Shown here piece after piece: positions 41,877 to 50,853 of a DNA stretch of 64,000 nucleotides (its first letter is position 1; each line of letters opens with the position of its first letter). Below the pieces are notes generated by a model. It searched no databases, was not told the origin of the DNA, and worked only from the letters and a program-made list of their open reading frames with translations. Made by a program: the position numbers and the translations under genes. The DNA comes from Brevibacillus invocatus. GTDB taxonomy: Bacteria; Bacillota; Bacilli; Brevibacillales; Brevibacillaceae. The stretch covers positions 1 to 64,000 of the forward strand of contig NZ_RHHR01000026.1 of the NCBI RefSeq assembly GCF_003710915.1, read 5' to 3'.

Positions 41877-44312
41877 CTAAAGCAATACGTACGGATCGAC
41901 ATCGATGGTCATCAGTACCTTCTGCTGTTTGTTCCACTCTTCGAATGCTGCAGTCGCTTGGGTAAGCAATTCCGTCACATTCGGTTCATCCCGATATTTT
42001 AGCATGATCTGAAAACGAAATCTATCCTTCACTCGGGCGATCGGCGAGGCGACAGGGCCTAGCAGGATCGTCGTAGACGCCACTCTTTGCCGCAAAAAAT
42101 CTCCCAACACATGCGCCCCGCGGATCACGACAGGGACATCTTCATGACTGAACGTGATCAGTACGAGTCGATAGTAAGGGGGATATCCGGTACGTCGGCG
42201 CTGCAGCATCTCATCCTGATAAAACGCTGGATAATCGTGCCTGGTCGCATGAATGATGCTGTAATGCTCTGGCGTATACGTCTGGATCACGACATCCCCT
42301 TCAAGCTCATGGCGCCCTGCTCGACCGCCTACCTGCGTCAACAGCTGAAAGGTTTTCTCGGCTGCCCGAAAATCAGGAAGATGCAAGGATGTATCTGCCG
42401 CAATAATGCCAGCCAGTGTCACTCGCGGGAAGTCCAGGCCCTTGGCGATCATCTGCGTCCCCAACAAGACATCACCTTGACCCTGACGGAATTTGCTAAG
42501 CAATTCCTCATGCGAGCCTTTCCTCGATGTCGTGTCCACGTCCATGCGAATGACGCGAATGCCGGGAAACAGCTTGGCCAGCTCTGCCTCCACTTTTTGT
42601 GTTCCCGTACCAAAAAAACGGATATGCTCGCTCTGACACTCCGGACAATGGGCAGGCTGGGCGATGGTATAGCCGCAATAGTGACAGCGTGCCGTATGAT
42701 TGCTCTTGTGGTACGTAAGCGAAATATCGCAATGAATGCAGTTCAATGTATAGCCGCAAGATCGGCACATGACAAAGGTGGAGAAGCCGCGTCTGTTGAG
42801 AAAGATCACCATTTGCTCCTGCTTTTTCAGGCGATCCGCAATCATCTCATGCAAAAGCCGACTAAACATGGAGCGATTCTCCGCGTGCAGCTCCTCGCGC
42901 ATATCAACGACATGGACTTGAGGCATGGGACGATGGCCGACACGGTCGGGCATTTCCAGCAGCGTGTACCTGCCCCTTGTTGCGAGTGCATATGTCTCTA
43001 GTGCAGGTGTGGCGCTTCCCATCAACAGGACGGCACCGTTTTCCTTGGCTCGCCACAAGGCGACCTCCCGTGCATGGTAGCGCGGTGTCTCCTCCTGCTT
43101 GTAGGAGCTCTCGTGCTCTTCGTCGATGACGATTAGCCCTACATTCTGAAAGGGAGCGAAGATCGCAGAACGGGCACCTACTACGACCTTGACCTGCTTG
43201 CGGATGATCTTGCGCCATTCATCATACCGCTCTCCTTGGGACAGGGCACTGTGCAGCACCGCTACATCCGCACCAAAACGCTCCTTGAAGCGTTCTACCA
43301 TCTGCGGTGTCAAAGAGATTTCCGGTACGAGAAAAATGGCTTCCCGCCCCTTTGCGAGGGTATGCTCAATCGCCTCCAGATACACCTCCGTCTTTCCGCT
43401 ACCGGTCACGCCGTGCAGCAGGAATGAGGCATAGCTGGACTCTTGAATCGAGCGAATGATGGGAGCCAGCACTTCCTGCTGCCGAAGAGTGAATGCCGGC
43501 TTTTTCCGCTCCACAAAACGCCGATTGGCATAGGGGTCTCGATACACCTCGACCTGCTCGATCGCTACCCAGCCTTTTGCTTCCATGCTTTTTAAAGCCG
43601 AGCGATTGACGCCAAACTCGTCACGCATCGTCTGGATGGAAAAGCTGTCCGCGGGATGCTGCAAAAACAGCTCCAGCACGCGGCGCATTTGATCTGCACG
43701 AGCGGACAGGGAACCTAGCACCTCCATCATTTGCTCGGGACTGAGCAAGCATTTTACAAAGCTTTGCTGCTTCTTGGTGATCCGATCCTTCACCTGGTAC
43801 TCTGTCGTGATCAGCCCGCTGTGAATCCAGCCGGGTATGAGCATGTATTCGTCAGGAAACTGTTTCTCCACTTCGGCAAGAGGCAATTGTCGCTTGCGCA
43901 GCAGTTCCCAGAGCAATCCAGAATTAGCGCAAATCCGCTCGTCCAGCTGGTCACTGGCAGTCAGCCACTTCTGTGCCTTGCCCTTGAGGACAGCAGGGAG
44001 CATCGCTTGCACAGCCGTTACCCAGGGACAAAGATACTGCCCGGACATCCATTCACTCATTTTCAGCAATTCCGCTGTCAATGGTGGTGTATCGTCCATG
44101 ACCTGCTCCACGTCTTTGAGGCGATCTTCGTCCACACCGTGCTCCGTGTTCTCCGAGATTCCAACCACATACCCCTGAAGCTTGCGCGGTCCAAAAGGCA
44201 CGACTACACGGCTCCCGACCTGAATCAAGGGACTAAGCCAGGCAGGTACACGGTAATCAAAGGGGCGATTCGTCCGGCTGACTGGCACATCCACAATAAT
44301 ATGGGCAATCAT
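41877..44312 (-). CDS. priA: Primosomal replication restart helicase PriA
   Basis: 811 residues. Reloads the replisome at stalled forks. An N-terminal 3'-end-binding domain (IAHIIVDVPVSRTNRPFDYRVPAWL) precedes a superfamily 2 helicase with LLHGVTGSGKTEVYLEAI (Walker A), VIDEEHESSYKQEE (DEEH box) and MGSATPALET. A zinc insert carries eight Cys from CRSCGYTLNCIHC through CHYCGY to CPECQ. Its start overlaps coaBC by 4 bases. Confidence 0.96.
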   Translation of the reverse strand: MIAHIIVDVPVSRTNRPFDYRVPAWLSPLIQVGSRVVVPFGPRKLQGYVVGISENTEHGVDEDRLKDVEQVMDDTPPLTAELLKMSEWMSGQYLCPWVTAVQAMLPAVLKGKAQKWLTASDQLDERICANSGLLWELLRKRQLPLAEVEKQFPDEYMLIPGWIHSGLITTEYQVKDRITKKQQSFVKCLLSPEQMMEVLGSLSARADQMRRVLELFLQHPADSFSIQTMRDEFGVNRSALKSMEAKGWVAIEQVEVYRDPYANRRFVERKKPAFTLRQQEVLAPIIRSIQESSYASFLLHGVTGSGKTEVYLEAIEHTLAKGREAIFLVPEISLTPQMVERFKERFGADVAVLHSALSQGERYDEWRKIIRKQVKVVVGARSAIFAPFQNVGLIVIDEEHESSYKQEETPRYHAREVALWRAKENGAVLLMGSATPALETYALATRGRYTLLEMPDRVGHRPMPQVHVVDMREELHAENRSMFSRLLHEMIADRLKKQEQMVIFLNRRGFSTFVMCRSCGYTLNCIHCDISLTYHKSNHTARCHYCGYTIAQPAHCPECQSEHIRFFGTGTQKVEAELAKLFPGIRVIRMDVDTTSRKGSHEELLSKFRQGQGDVLLGTQMIAKGLDFPRVTLAGIIAADTSLHLPDFRAAEKTFQLLTQVGGRAGRHELEGDVVIQTYTPEHYSIIHATRHDYPAFYQDEMLQRRRTGYPPYYRLVLITFSHEDVPVVIRGAHVLGDFLRQRVASTTILLGPVASPIARVKDRFRFQIMLKYRDEPNVTELLTQATAAFEEWNKQQKVLMTIDVDPYVLL

Positions 44313-45553
44313 GACAAATCACGAAGCGAACCCTGTCCGCTCAACAACCCGATGGCGTCAAATAGCTTGTCCGCCACTGCCCTTTTGCTCATCTGAGCCA
44401 ACTCTACCTGTTCGCCAGACCGGGACATCAGCGTGACGATGTTCGTATCGCTCCCCATTCCGGCTCCTTCGGTCAAGACGTTGTTGGCTACAATCATGTC
44501 CAGGTTTTTGCGTTCCAGCTTGGACTTCGCATTTTCGAGGAGATCTTGCGTCTCTGCTGCGAATCCGACTAAGAACTGATTGGCTTTCCGTTCACCGATG
44601 GTCTTCAAAATATCAGGAGCTTTGTCCAATTCCAGCACAAGCTCGCCGTCGCCTTTTTTCATTTTATGGTCGTATACCGTGCGCGGTCTGTAGTCGGATA
44701 CAGCAGCTGACTTGATCACAATATCGCTATCCGGCAGCGCTTCCATGACGGCATCGAACATCTCCTGTACTGACTCTACGGCTACAAAATCGACACCGAC
44801 AGGACGAGGCAACGATGTCGGTCCGCTGATCAGTACGACGTCTGCTCCACGGTCACGCGCTGCTTCTGCAATGGCATACCCCATTTTGCCAGAAGCGTGG
44901 TTCGTAATATAACGCACCGGATCGATTTTTTCTCGGGTCGGACCAGCCGTCACAAGTACTTTTTTCCCTATTAAATCCTTTTTCGTACAGCTTTCGCTCT
45001 CATGCTCTGCAAAAAATGCAGCTACAGCCTGCACGATTTCTTCTGGCTCAGCCAAGCGCCCTTTTCCTACCCAGCCACAGGCAAGCAGTCCTTCTCCCGG
45101 TTCCACAAAACGATAACCGTACTCAGCCAGCTTCTCCATGTTGGCCCGCACGGCGGGATGGTCGTACATATTTACGTTCATCGCTGGCGCTACCATGACA
45201 GGTGCCTTTGTAGCAAGAATCGTCGTCGTCAGCATGTCATCGGCCAACCCGTGGGCCATCTTGCCAATCAGATTGGCAGTCGCAGGCGCCACCAGAACCA
45301 GATCAGCACGGTCTGCAAGCTCAATATGGCTGATCACGTGCGGATCGGGCTCATCAAAAATGTCATGGTGAACGGGCTGGTGAGAAAGTGTCTGAAACGT
45401 CACCGGCTGGACAAACCTCGCTGCATTTTGCGTCAGGATGACATGGACAGTGGCTCCTGCCTGGGTAAGCTTGCTGGTAAGTGCAGCCGCCTTGTAAGCA
45501 GCGATCCCCCCTGATACACCGAGCACGATTCGTTTTCCCTTAAGCGAATGCAT
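44309..45553 (-). CDS. coaBC: Bifunctional CoaBC: phosphopantothenoylcysteine synthetase/decarboxylase
   Basis: 414 residues from ATG 45553 (GGGGGGAG upstream). The N-terminal flavin-binding decarboxylase (CoaC) has GVSGGIAAYKAAAL, the active-site His in the HQPVHHD region and APAMNVNMYDHPAVRANM. The C-terminal synthetase (CoaB) has VTAGPTREKIDPVRYITNHASGKMGYAIAEAA and the KAAVSDYRP-like motif IKSAAVSDYRP. Performs two steps of coenzyme A synthesis. A strong terminator lies between rpoZ and this gene. Confidence 0.95.
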   Translation of the reverse strand: MHSLKGKRIVLGVSGGIAAYKAAALTSKLTQAGATVHVILTQNAARFVQPVTFQTLSHQPVHHDIFDEPDPHVISHIELADRADLVLVAPATANLIGKMAHGLADDMLTTTILATKAPVMVAPAMNVNMYDHPAVRANMEKLAEYGYRFVEPGEGLLACGWVGKGRLAEPEEIVQAVAAFFAEHESESCTKKDLIGKKVLVTAGPTREKIDPVRYITNHASGKMGYAIAEAARDRGADVVLISGPTSLPRPVGVDFVAVESVQEMFDAVMEALPDSDIVIKSAAVSDYRPRTVYDHKMKKGDGELVLELDKAPDILKTIGERKANQFLVGFAAETQDLLENAKSKLERKNLDMIVANNVLTEGAGMGSDTNIVTLMSRSGEQVELAQMSKRAVADKLFDAIGLLSGQGSLRDLS

Positions 45554-45610
45554 CCTCAATTCTCCCCCCAAACCTCTTACCGAGGCTTTTTCACAGTTTA
45601 GCTCCATCCG

Positions 45611-45638
45611 AAAAAAACAACCTGCTGGAGGTTGTTTT
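45611..45638 (-). terminator. Internal terminator between rpoZ and coaBC
   Basis: AAAACAACC and GGTTGTTTT arms around TGCTGG-A; minus flank TTTTTTT. It should reduce read-through from the yicC-rpoZ unit into coaBC. Confidence 0.82.
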
Positions 45639-45651
45639 TCGTAGTCCGTTC

Positions 45652-45858
45652 CTATTTACGCGCTTCTACGTACTCGTATACGAGCTCGTCTGTAATCATC
45701 TCTTCCAAAGCCATGCCTACATGCTTTTTCGATTTTGGCTTCACTACTTGCATCGGGCTGTTCTCCCGAAGCTGGCGAGCCCGCTTGGAAGCCACCGTCA
45801 CCAAAATGTACTTGCTGTCCGCCTTTGCGGTCAGTTCATCAATCGATGGATACAACAT
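45652..45858 (-). CDS. rpoZ: RNA polymerase omega subunit
   Basis: 68 residues from ATG 45858; AGGAGG is 10 bases upstream. [32 protein letters not shown] is the standard omega start, with the conserved DSKY-x-LV and A-x-KRAR-Q motifs that wrap the beta-prime C-terminus. An upstream in-frame TTG/ATG is less well placed. Two bases separate it from gmk. Confidence 0.94.
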   Translation of the reverse strand: MLYPSIDELTAKADSKYILVTVASKRARQLRENSPMQVVKPKSKKHVGMALEEMITDELVYEYVEARK

Positions 45859-45860
45859 CT

Positions 45861-46481
45861 TTACCGTACCTCCTTGAGCCATTTGCGATATTTGTGAACC
45901 TGACGATCTTTTTTCAAATGCTCTGCTGTAATGATCGATCGAATCCGATCACACGCCCATTCGATCTCGTCATTGACGACCACGTAATCGTAGTGATCCA
46001 TCAGCTCGATTTCCTCACGCGCTACTTCCATGCGCTTGCGAATGGTTTCTTCTGACTCCGTGCCTCTTCCCACGATCCGGCTTTCCAGTTCTTCGAGGTC
46101 TGGAGGCGCCAGGAAAAGAAACGTCCCTTGAGGGAATTTTTCTTTTACCTGCAGAGCACCCTGGACTTCAATCTCCAGAATCACATCGCGCCCTGCTTCC
46201 AGCATGGAATCGACGAATGCACGAGGTGTTCCGTAGTAGTTCCCTACGTACTCTGCCCATTCGAGCAGTTCATCCTGCTCAATCATACGGCGAAATTCTT
46301 CTTTTGACTTAAAAAAATAATTAACTCCCTCAACTTCTCCCGGACGCGGGTTGCGAGTCGTAGCAGATACCGAGTATACCAGATTGGGCATACATTCGCG
46401 AAGGGCTTTGCACACCGTACCTTTTCCTACTCCAGCAGGTCCGGAGAGAACCAAGAGGAGACCGCGGTCTACCATGTCCAT
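45861..46481 (-). CDS. gmk: Guanylate kinase
   Basis: 206 residues. Phosphorylates GMP to GDP. P-loop [12 protein letters not shown] (about residues 11-22), GMP-binding [20 protein letters not shown] and [17 protein letters not shown]. Start ATG with GGAG 7 bases upstream. Between remA and rpoZ, the conserved order. Known link: Gmk and omega are both affected by (p)ppGpp in other bacteria. Confidence 0.96.
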   Translation of the reverse strand: MDMVDRGLLLVLSGPAGVGKGTVCKALRECMPNLVYSVSATTRNPRPGEVEGVNYFFKSKEEFRRMIEQDELLEWAEYVGNYYGTPRAFVDSMLEAGRDVILEIEVQGALQVKEKFPQGTFLFLAPPDLEELESRIVGRGTESEETIRKRMEVAREEIELMDHYDYVVVNDEIEWACDRIRSIITAEHLKKDRQVHKYRKWLKEVR

Positions 46482-46495
46482 GATTCAACTCCTAG

Positions 46496-46756
46496 TTATT
46501 CATCCGATTCATCATCTTTCGTCGTCAAACGCTGTGCTACTGTCTCTGGCTGCACAGCTGACAAGATGACGTGATCGCTGTCTGTAATGATCACTGCACG
46601 CGTCCTTCTGCCGTAAGTGGCGTCTACCAGCATATTGCGGTCACGCGCTTCCTGAATGATCCGTTTGATTGGAGCTGATTCGGGACTTACAATGGAGATG
46701 ATGCGATTGGCGTTCACAATGTTGCCGAATCCGATATTAATTAGCTTGATTGCCAT
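46496..46756 (-). CDS. remA: RemA/DUF370 family biofilm regulator
   Basis: 86 residues. [71 protein letters not shown] is the characteristic RemA sequence. RemA is a DNA-binding protein that activates matrix genes and osmoprotection genes in B. subtilis. Between yicC and gmk. Confidence 0.95.
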   Translation of the reverse strand: MAIKLINIGFGNIVNANRIISIVSPESAPIKRIIQEARDRNMLVDATYGRRTRAVIITDSDHVILSAVQPETVAQRLTTKDDESDE

Positions 46757-46779
46757 GCGGCCCAGCCCATCCTTTCATC

Positions 46780-47670
46780 CTACTCGATGTTCTGAACTTG
46801 CTCTCTCATTTTTTCCAGCTCAGTCTTGATTTCGACGGCCAAATGCTGAATATGTAAATGATTTGCCTTCGATGCGATCGTGTTTGCTTCCCGATTCATT
46901 TCCTGCAGGAGAAAATCAAGCTTGCGCCCAATCGCCTCTTCCTGTTCGAGCTGCTCCGCAAACTGGAGGCAGTGACTCTGCAGTCGAATCACTTCTTCAC
47001 TGATGTCGCTTTTCTCAGCGAAAAAAGCCAATTCCTGTGCCATTCTTTGTGGTTCCCATTCAAACGATACCTGACTCAACATCTCAGCGATGCGCTGTTG
47101 GAGACGATTGCGGTATTCTTCACTCACCTGAGGAACATGCTCACGAATTTCATCGATCCATGTGCGGATCTGCGAAAGACGATTTGTCAGGTCCTTCTCA
47201 AGAAGATTCCCCTCCGCGATTTTCATGGAGGACAAGTCCTGTGCTGCAGATTCGACCAGAGCAAGAATCCATTCGCTTATATCTTCGCCCTCTTTTTCGT
47301 TTGAATCCTCGGTATGTATGACTCCTGGCAAAAGCAATAAGTCCTTCGCGGTCAAAGGTGTGTTCAGTGAAAAACGCTCGTTCATTTCACGTGAGATCAG
47401 GACGAACTGTTCTGCAACACTCCAGTCCACAGTAAGAGAAGAAGATGCCGTACTGCGCTCTTCCTCCACCGAGATGTTCACCTCTGCCCGGCCTCGCCTC
47501 ACACTTTGTGCCACCAGCTTGCGCACGGGATCCTCCAGCATGCTCCAAGCTCTGGGCAAGCGAACAAGGATGTCAGAAAACCGATGATTGACGGCTCGTA
47601 TTTCCACCGTCAAACGCAATGAGCCTTTTCCTTCCTCTTTCCGTCCATACCCTGTCATGCTTCGAATCAT
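46780..47670 (-). CDS. yicC: YicC family endoribonuclease-like protein (YloC)
   Basis: 296 residues. Start MIRSMTGYGRKEEGKGSLRLTVEIRAVNHRF is diagnostic (S-M-T-G-Y/F-G, V-E-x-R-x-V-N-x-R). The C-terminal DUF1732 ends EEAIGRKLDFLLQEMNREANTIASKA. YicC/YloC homologues have been shown to be RNases in E. coli and B. subtilis. First gene of the unit, with a strong promoter. Confidence 0.95.
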   Translation of the reverse strand: MIRSMTGYGRKEEGKGSLRLTVEIRAVNHRFSDILVRLPRAWSMLEDPVRKLVAQSVRRGRAEVNISVEEERSTASSSLTVDWSVAEQFVLISREMNERFSLNTPLTAKDLLLLPGVIHTEDSNEKEGEDISEWILALVESAAQDLSSMKIAEGNLLEKDLTNRLSQIRTWIDEIREHVPQVSEEYRNRLQQRIAEMLSQVSFEWEPQRMAQELAFFAEKSDISEEVIRLQSHCLQFAEQLEQEEAIGRKLDFLLQEMNREANTIASKANHLHIQHLAVEIKTELEKMREQVQNIE

Positions 47671-47778
47671 TTAATCACTTCCCAGAAAAGAAACCCTCTG
47701 GCTGAGGCTCTCTTTAAGGATGAGTCACCGCGATGGGACAACATGTCTATATCCCTATCGGCCAAAAATCGTTAATTA

Positions 47779-47808
47779 ATTATAGGAGACAACTATTTGC
47801 AGTGTCAA
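47779..47808 (-). promoter_or_regulatory. Sigma-A promoter of the yicC-remA-gmk-rpoZ unit
   Basis: On minus, TTGACA (47808-47803), 18-base spacer, TATAAT (47784-47779): both hexamers are perfect. The ~100-nt leader contains a small CCTC-AGCCA-GAGG hairpin followed by GTTTCTTTTC near 47690-47710. Confidence 0.88.
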
Positions 47809-47902
47809 CTAAAGCGGGGCAGAGAACAAGATTCCTCCCACTCCCCTGTTTTATGCTACACTGTGATGGCATCATTCTTATTTTCTAATGAGGTGAGTTT
47901 TT

Positions 47903-49633
47903 ATGGCATTCGACGGTGTAGTCACTCGTGCTTTGGCACAGGAGTTACATAGATTGGTGGGAGGACGCATCTCCAAGATCCATCAGCCCCACCACAGCGA
48001 TATCATCATGCAAATTCGCGCACAAGGCGAGAACGTAAAGCTTCTTTTATCCGCCAACCCTACTTATCCGCGCATCCACCAGACCACGGAGGAGTTTACC
48101 AATCCATTGGAAGCCCCGATGTTTTGCATGCTGCTGCGCAAGCATTGCGAGGGAGGCGTGATCGAGTCCATCCAGCAGGTAGGGATGGAACGCATCATTC
48201 ATATCGATGTCCGTACCCGCGACGAACTGGGCGATACAGCGGTTCGCAGAGTCATTATGGAGGTGATGGGGAAACACAGCAATATCATCCTGGTAGATCC
48301 TGCGACTGGAATGATTCTGGACAGTGCCATGCACGTTACAGCAGCGATCAGCCAGTACAGACAAGTGGTTCCAGGACGTCCCTATGTTTCTCCTCCAAGC
48401 CAGGACAAGCGTGATTTGCTCAGCGTCTCCAAGGCAGAGTTCATCTCTTTGCTGGATTGGAATGGCGGACGACTGGACAAACAAATCGTGGATTCCTACA
48501 CAGGGGTAAGCCCGCTTTTGGCCAAGGAGATCCTGTACAGGGCTGGTTTGGCTACACAAGAAACCGTGTGGGAGGCCTTTGCTGAAATCAGGCAGGAAAT
48601 CCTTTTGCATCAATATTCTCCAACGGTGGTCACGACCAAGGACAAGTCGTATTTTCACGTCGTGGAACTCACCCACTTGCCGGCCGAGACAGTCACTCCT
48701 TTCCCTAACGTCCATCAGTGCCTCCAGGCATTTTACGAAGGAAAAGCCTTGAGAGATACCGTGAAGCAGCGCGCGCACGATCTGATTCGTTTTGTGACAA
48801 CGGAAAGGAACAAAAACGAAAAGAAGATCGAAAAGCTGCTGCAGACTTTGGAGGAAGCCAAGGATGCGGAACAATTCCGACTGTACGGCGAGATGATTAC
48901 AGCCAATATGCATCAGATCAAACGCGGCGATAAGGAACTGGTCACCGTGAACTGGTATGATGAGGCCGGCCCAACACTGACTATCCCACTCGACCCGTTG
49001 AAAACCCCTTCCGAAAACCTGCAAGCCTACTACAAACGCTACAACAAGGCGAAAAACAGCATACAGGTTGTGAATGAACAGATCGAACAAGCGAAAACCG
49101 AAATCCTTTACCTCGATGGCTTGCTCGGTCAGCTGGAGCACGCTAGTTTGACCGAAGCGGAGGAAATTCGCGAAGAGCTAGTCGAGCAGGGTTATGTACG
49201 GGACCGAAAAAAACGCGGGATGCGCAAGAAAAAAGATACGCGGCCAGAGCTGGAAAAATACGTGTCAACAGATGGCACCGAGATTCTCGTCGGAAAGAAC
49301 AACAAGCAAAATGAGTATTTGACCAACAAGCTCGCCTCTCCTCACGAGACGTGGCTGCACACGAAGGATATCCCTGGCTCGCACGTCGTGATTCGGGCTC
49401 GTCAGTTTTCTGACCGGACGTTGCTGGAGGCAGCCAATCTGGCGGCTTATTTCAGTCGCGCTCAACAAGGAAGTCAGGTCCCTGTCGACTATACGCTGGT
49501 CAAGCATGTAAAAAAACCGAATGGTTCGAAACCAGGATTTTGTATCTATGAGCAGCAGCGCACCTTGTACGTCACACCTGACGAAGCACTGATTCGACAA
49601 TTAAAAACGAACACCCCGACTACGCATAGCTAG
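47903..49633 (+). CDS. rqcH: RqcH, ribosome-associated quality control factor (NFACT protein)
   Basis: 576 residues. NFACT-N start MAFDGVVTRALAQELHRLVGGRISKIHQPHHSDIIMQIRAQG with the D-G and R conserved residues; coiled-coil middle (about residues 285-430); NFACT-R end with HTKDIPGSHVVIRA (about residues 486-500). RqcH binds obstructed 50S subunits and recruits Ala-tRNA to add C-terminal alanine tails. Formerly annotated as fibronectin-binding protein. Divergent from yicC, as in B. subtilis yloA. Confidence 0.95.
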   Translation: MAFDGVVTRALAQELHRLVGGRISKIHQPHHSDIIMQIRAQGENVKLLLSANPTYPRIHQTTEEFTNPLEAPMFCMLLRKHCEGGVIESIQQVGMERIIHIDVRTRDELGDTAVRRVIMEVMGKHSNIILVDPATGMILDSAMHVTAAISQYRQVVPGRPYVSPPSQDKRDLLSVSKAEFISLLDWNGGRLDKQIVDSYTGVSPLLAKEILYRAGLATQETVWEAFAEIRQEILLHQYSPTVVTTKDKSYFHVVELTHLPAETVTPFPNVHQCLQAFYEGKALRDTVKQRAHDLIRFVTTERNKNEKKIEKLLQTLEEAKDAEQFRLYGEMITANMHQIKRGDKELVTVNWYDEAGPTLTIPLDPLKTPSENLQAYYKRYNKAKNSIQVVNEQIEQAKTEILYLDGLLGQLEHASLTEAEEIREELVEQGYVRDRKKRGMRKKKDTRPELEKYVSTDGTEILVGKNNKQNEYLTNKLASPHETWLHTKDIPGSHVVIRARQFSDRTLLEAANLAAYFSRAQQGSQVPVDYTLVKHVKKPNGSKPGFCIYEQQRTLYVTPDEALIRQLKTNTPTTHS

Positions 49634-49678
49634 GTTGGCAACGTTCATACTAAGGGTATGAAAGGAGGGGTTCGTTCT

Positions 49679-50023
49679 TTGAACATCATCATCAAGCTCC
49701 TGATAAACGGCGTCATCGGGATTCCAGGTCTCTGGTGGTCAGGAACGTCACTCACGTTTGCCTTCGTCGCCAGTATCATCGTCAGTCTGATCGCCTATGC
49801 GATCGGTGATTTGTTGATCCTGCCGAATACGAACAATACATTTGCAACCACTGCGGATTTTCTTCTTGTGTTTGCTTTGTTTTGGGCTTCCTGCGCCCTC
49901 TTTAACCAGACGTATCACTTGTCGGGCATACTCGTAACTACTTTTGCCATTGGTGTGGTCGAATATTTTTACCACAGCTATTTACAGCATAAGGGCGTTC
50001 ATCACACCAAGCATCCAGGTTGA
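49679..50023 (+). CDS. DUF2512 (YndM-like) membrane protein
   Basis: 114 residues from TTG 49679, with AAAGGAGGGG 8 bases upstream. Four membrane helices: IIIKLLINGVIGIPGLWWSG, LTFAFVASIIVSLIAYAIGDLLILP, TADFLLVFALFWASCALF and GILVTTFAIGVVEYFYHSYLQ. The GD-x-x-I/L-P motif after helix 2 is typical of DUF2512. Sporulation-associated in Bacillus; role unknown. Confidence 0.85.
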   Translation: MNIIIKLLINGVIGIPGLWWSGTSLTFAFVASIIVSLIAYAIGDLLILPNTNNTFATTADFLLVFALFWASCALFNQTYHLSGILVTTFAIGVVEYFYHSYLQHKGVHHTKHPG

Positions 50024-50044
50024 TTCAATGAAGGGAGGATCGAA

Positions 50045-50509
50045 ATGAACGTCATTGGCATTATTCAGACTGACCTAAACGAGTTTAGTGTGCTTTTCGA
50101 CCAGCAGCAGGGTGACCACAATGGTCAACAACAGCAGCAGCAAGGCAGCAGCAATTCCCAACAACAACAGCAATCCCAAGACAACAATGAAGAAAATGAC
50201 TCCATGTTCCTCGGTTTTCTCGACGAGCCTTCAAACGGTCATAACAGCAAAAGCTCCTCGCAAAGCGGTGGGCAGCAAAATGGCCAGCAACAGAATGGTC
50301 CACAAGAAATGACCGTCCGTATTAAAGGAATTCCCGAAGGCCAAAAAGCCAACTTCCTGCAAATGTATCAAATCCTCCAAGATGCGCAGGACACCCAGTC
50401 TTTGAACCAGTCTCTGACGATTGTCCAGCAAGGAGATGAACAGGGTCAGCAGGGAAGAAGCAAAGGGAATAAGAACGAATCCAGTCAATCTTCCAACCCC
50501 ATGCAATAA
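50045..50509 (+). CDS. Gln/Asn/Ser-rich low-complexity protein
   Basis: 154 residues; GGGAGG precedes the ATG at 50045. Residues 1-18 (MNVIGIIQTDLNEFSVLF) look ordered. Residues ~19-90 are mostly Gln, Asn, Ser and Gly with an acidic island EENDSMFLGFLDEPSNG. Residues ~91-130 are a predicted helical segment (MTVRIKGIPEGQKANFLQMYQILQDAQDTQSLNQSL), then another Gln/Gly/Ser tail. Not recognised; composition is prion-like. It follows the DUF2512 gene by 21 bases and probably shares its transcript. Confidence 0.7.
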   Translation: MNVIGIIQTDLNEFSVLFDQQQGDHNGQQQQQQGSSNSQQQQQSQDNNEENDSMFLGFLDEPSNGHNSKSSSQSGGQQNGQQQNGPQEMTVRIKGIPEGQKANFLQMYQILQDAQDTQSLNQSLTIVQQGDEQGQQGRSKGNKNESSQSSNPMQ

Positions 50510-50560
50510 ATAAAACACAAACACGTATTGCCTCATCCTTTTACACGTCAGCCTTAAAAC

Positions 50561-50596
50561 AAAAAAACCACCTGGAATATTTTTCCGGGTGGTTTT
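50561..50596 (-). terminator. Terminator hairpin of the 6S RNA candidate
   Basis: AAAACCACC and GGTGGTTTT arms. On minus it is followed by TTTTTTT, so the stronger direction is minus; on plus TTTTGGTTTT can end the Gln-rich gene. Confidence 0.8.
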
Positions 50597-50599
50597 GGT

Positions 50600-50802
50600 T
50601 TTGCATTCGTTACCCGCTCTGCCGTTGACCTCATGTTTCTAAAACCTGCGCTCACACAGGTGGGTGACACCTTTCGCACTTCTGCCTTCCCATGCATCCC
50701 AGCAGGAGGTGGGCCTGGCATCCGTCACGAATTTTCGTCTCCCGAATAACACGTATAAGGTTAGAAACATTTACGGCCTTACGTACATCGCAGGATGTTG
50801 TT
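50600..50802 (-). ncRNA. ssrS: Probable 6S RNA (SsrS)
   Basis: A gene-free stretch of about 200 bases with its own promoter and a minus-strand terminator. Read on minus, near the 5' end CTGCGATGTACGTAAGGCC resembles the E. coli 6S start CTGAGATGTTCGCAAGC-GGGCC. Distant segments pair: GGCCGT-AAATGTTTCTAACC near the 5' end with GGT-TT-TAGAAACAT and ACGGC near the 3' end, giving a long rod with an asymmetric internal loop, as in 6S RNA, which mimics an open promoter and binds sigma-A polymerase. Inner region holds further stems. The exact ends are estimated. The alternative is another structured RNA of unknown family. Confidence 0.6.
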
Positions 50803-50808
50803 ATCCTT

Positions 50809-50837
50809 ACTCTACCACAGAACCCGTGATGGCTCAA
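50809..50837 (-). promoter_or_regulatory. Promoter of the 6S RNA candidate
   Basis: On minus, TTGAGC (50837-50832), 17-base spacer, TAGAGT (50814-50809). Predicted start about 50802. It begins 16 bases after the enoyl-CoA hydratase stop codon. Confidence 0.55.
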
Positions 50838-50853
50838 CGGATAATCTTTCCAA

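Noticed and set aside
48047-49141. 364-codon minus-strand open frame inside rqcH
   Set aside because: Shadow frame; the plus strand encodes a complete RqcH.
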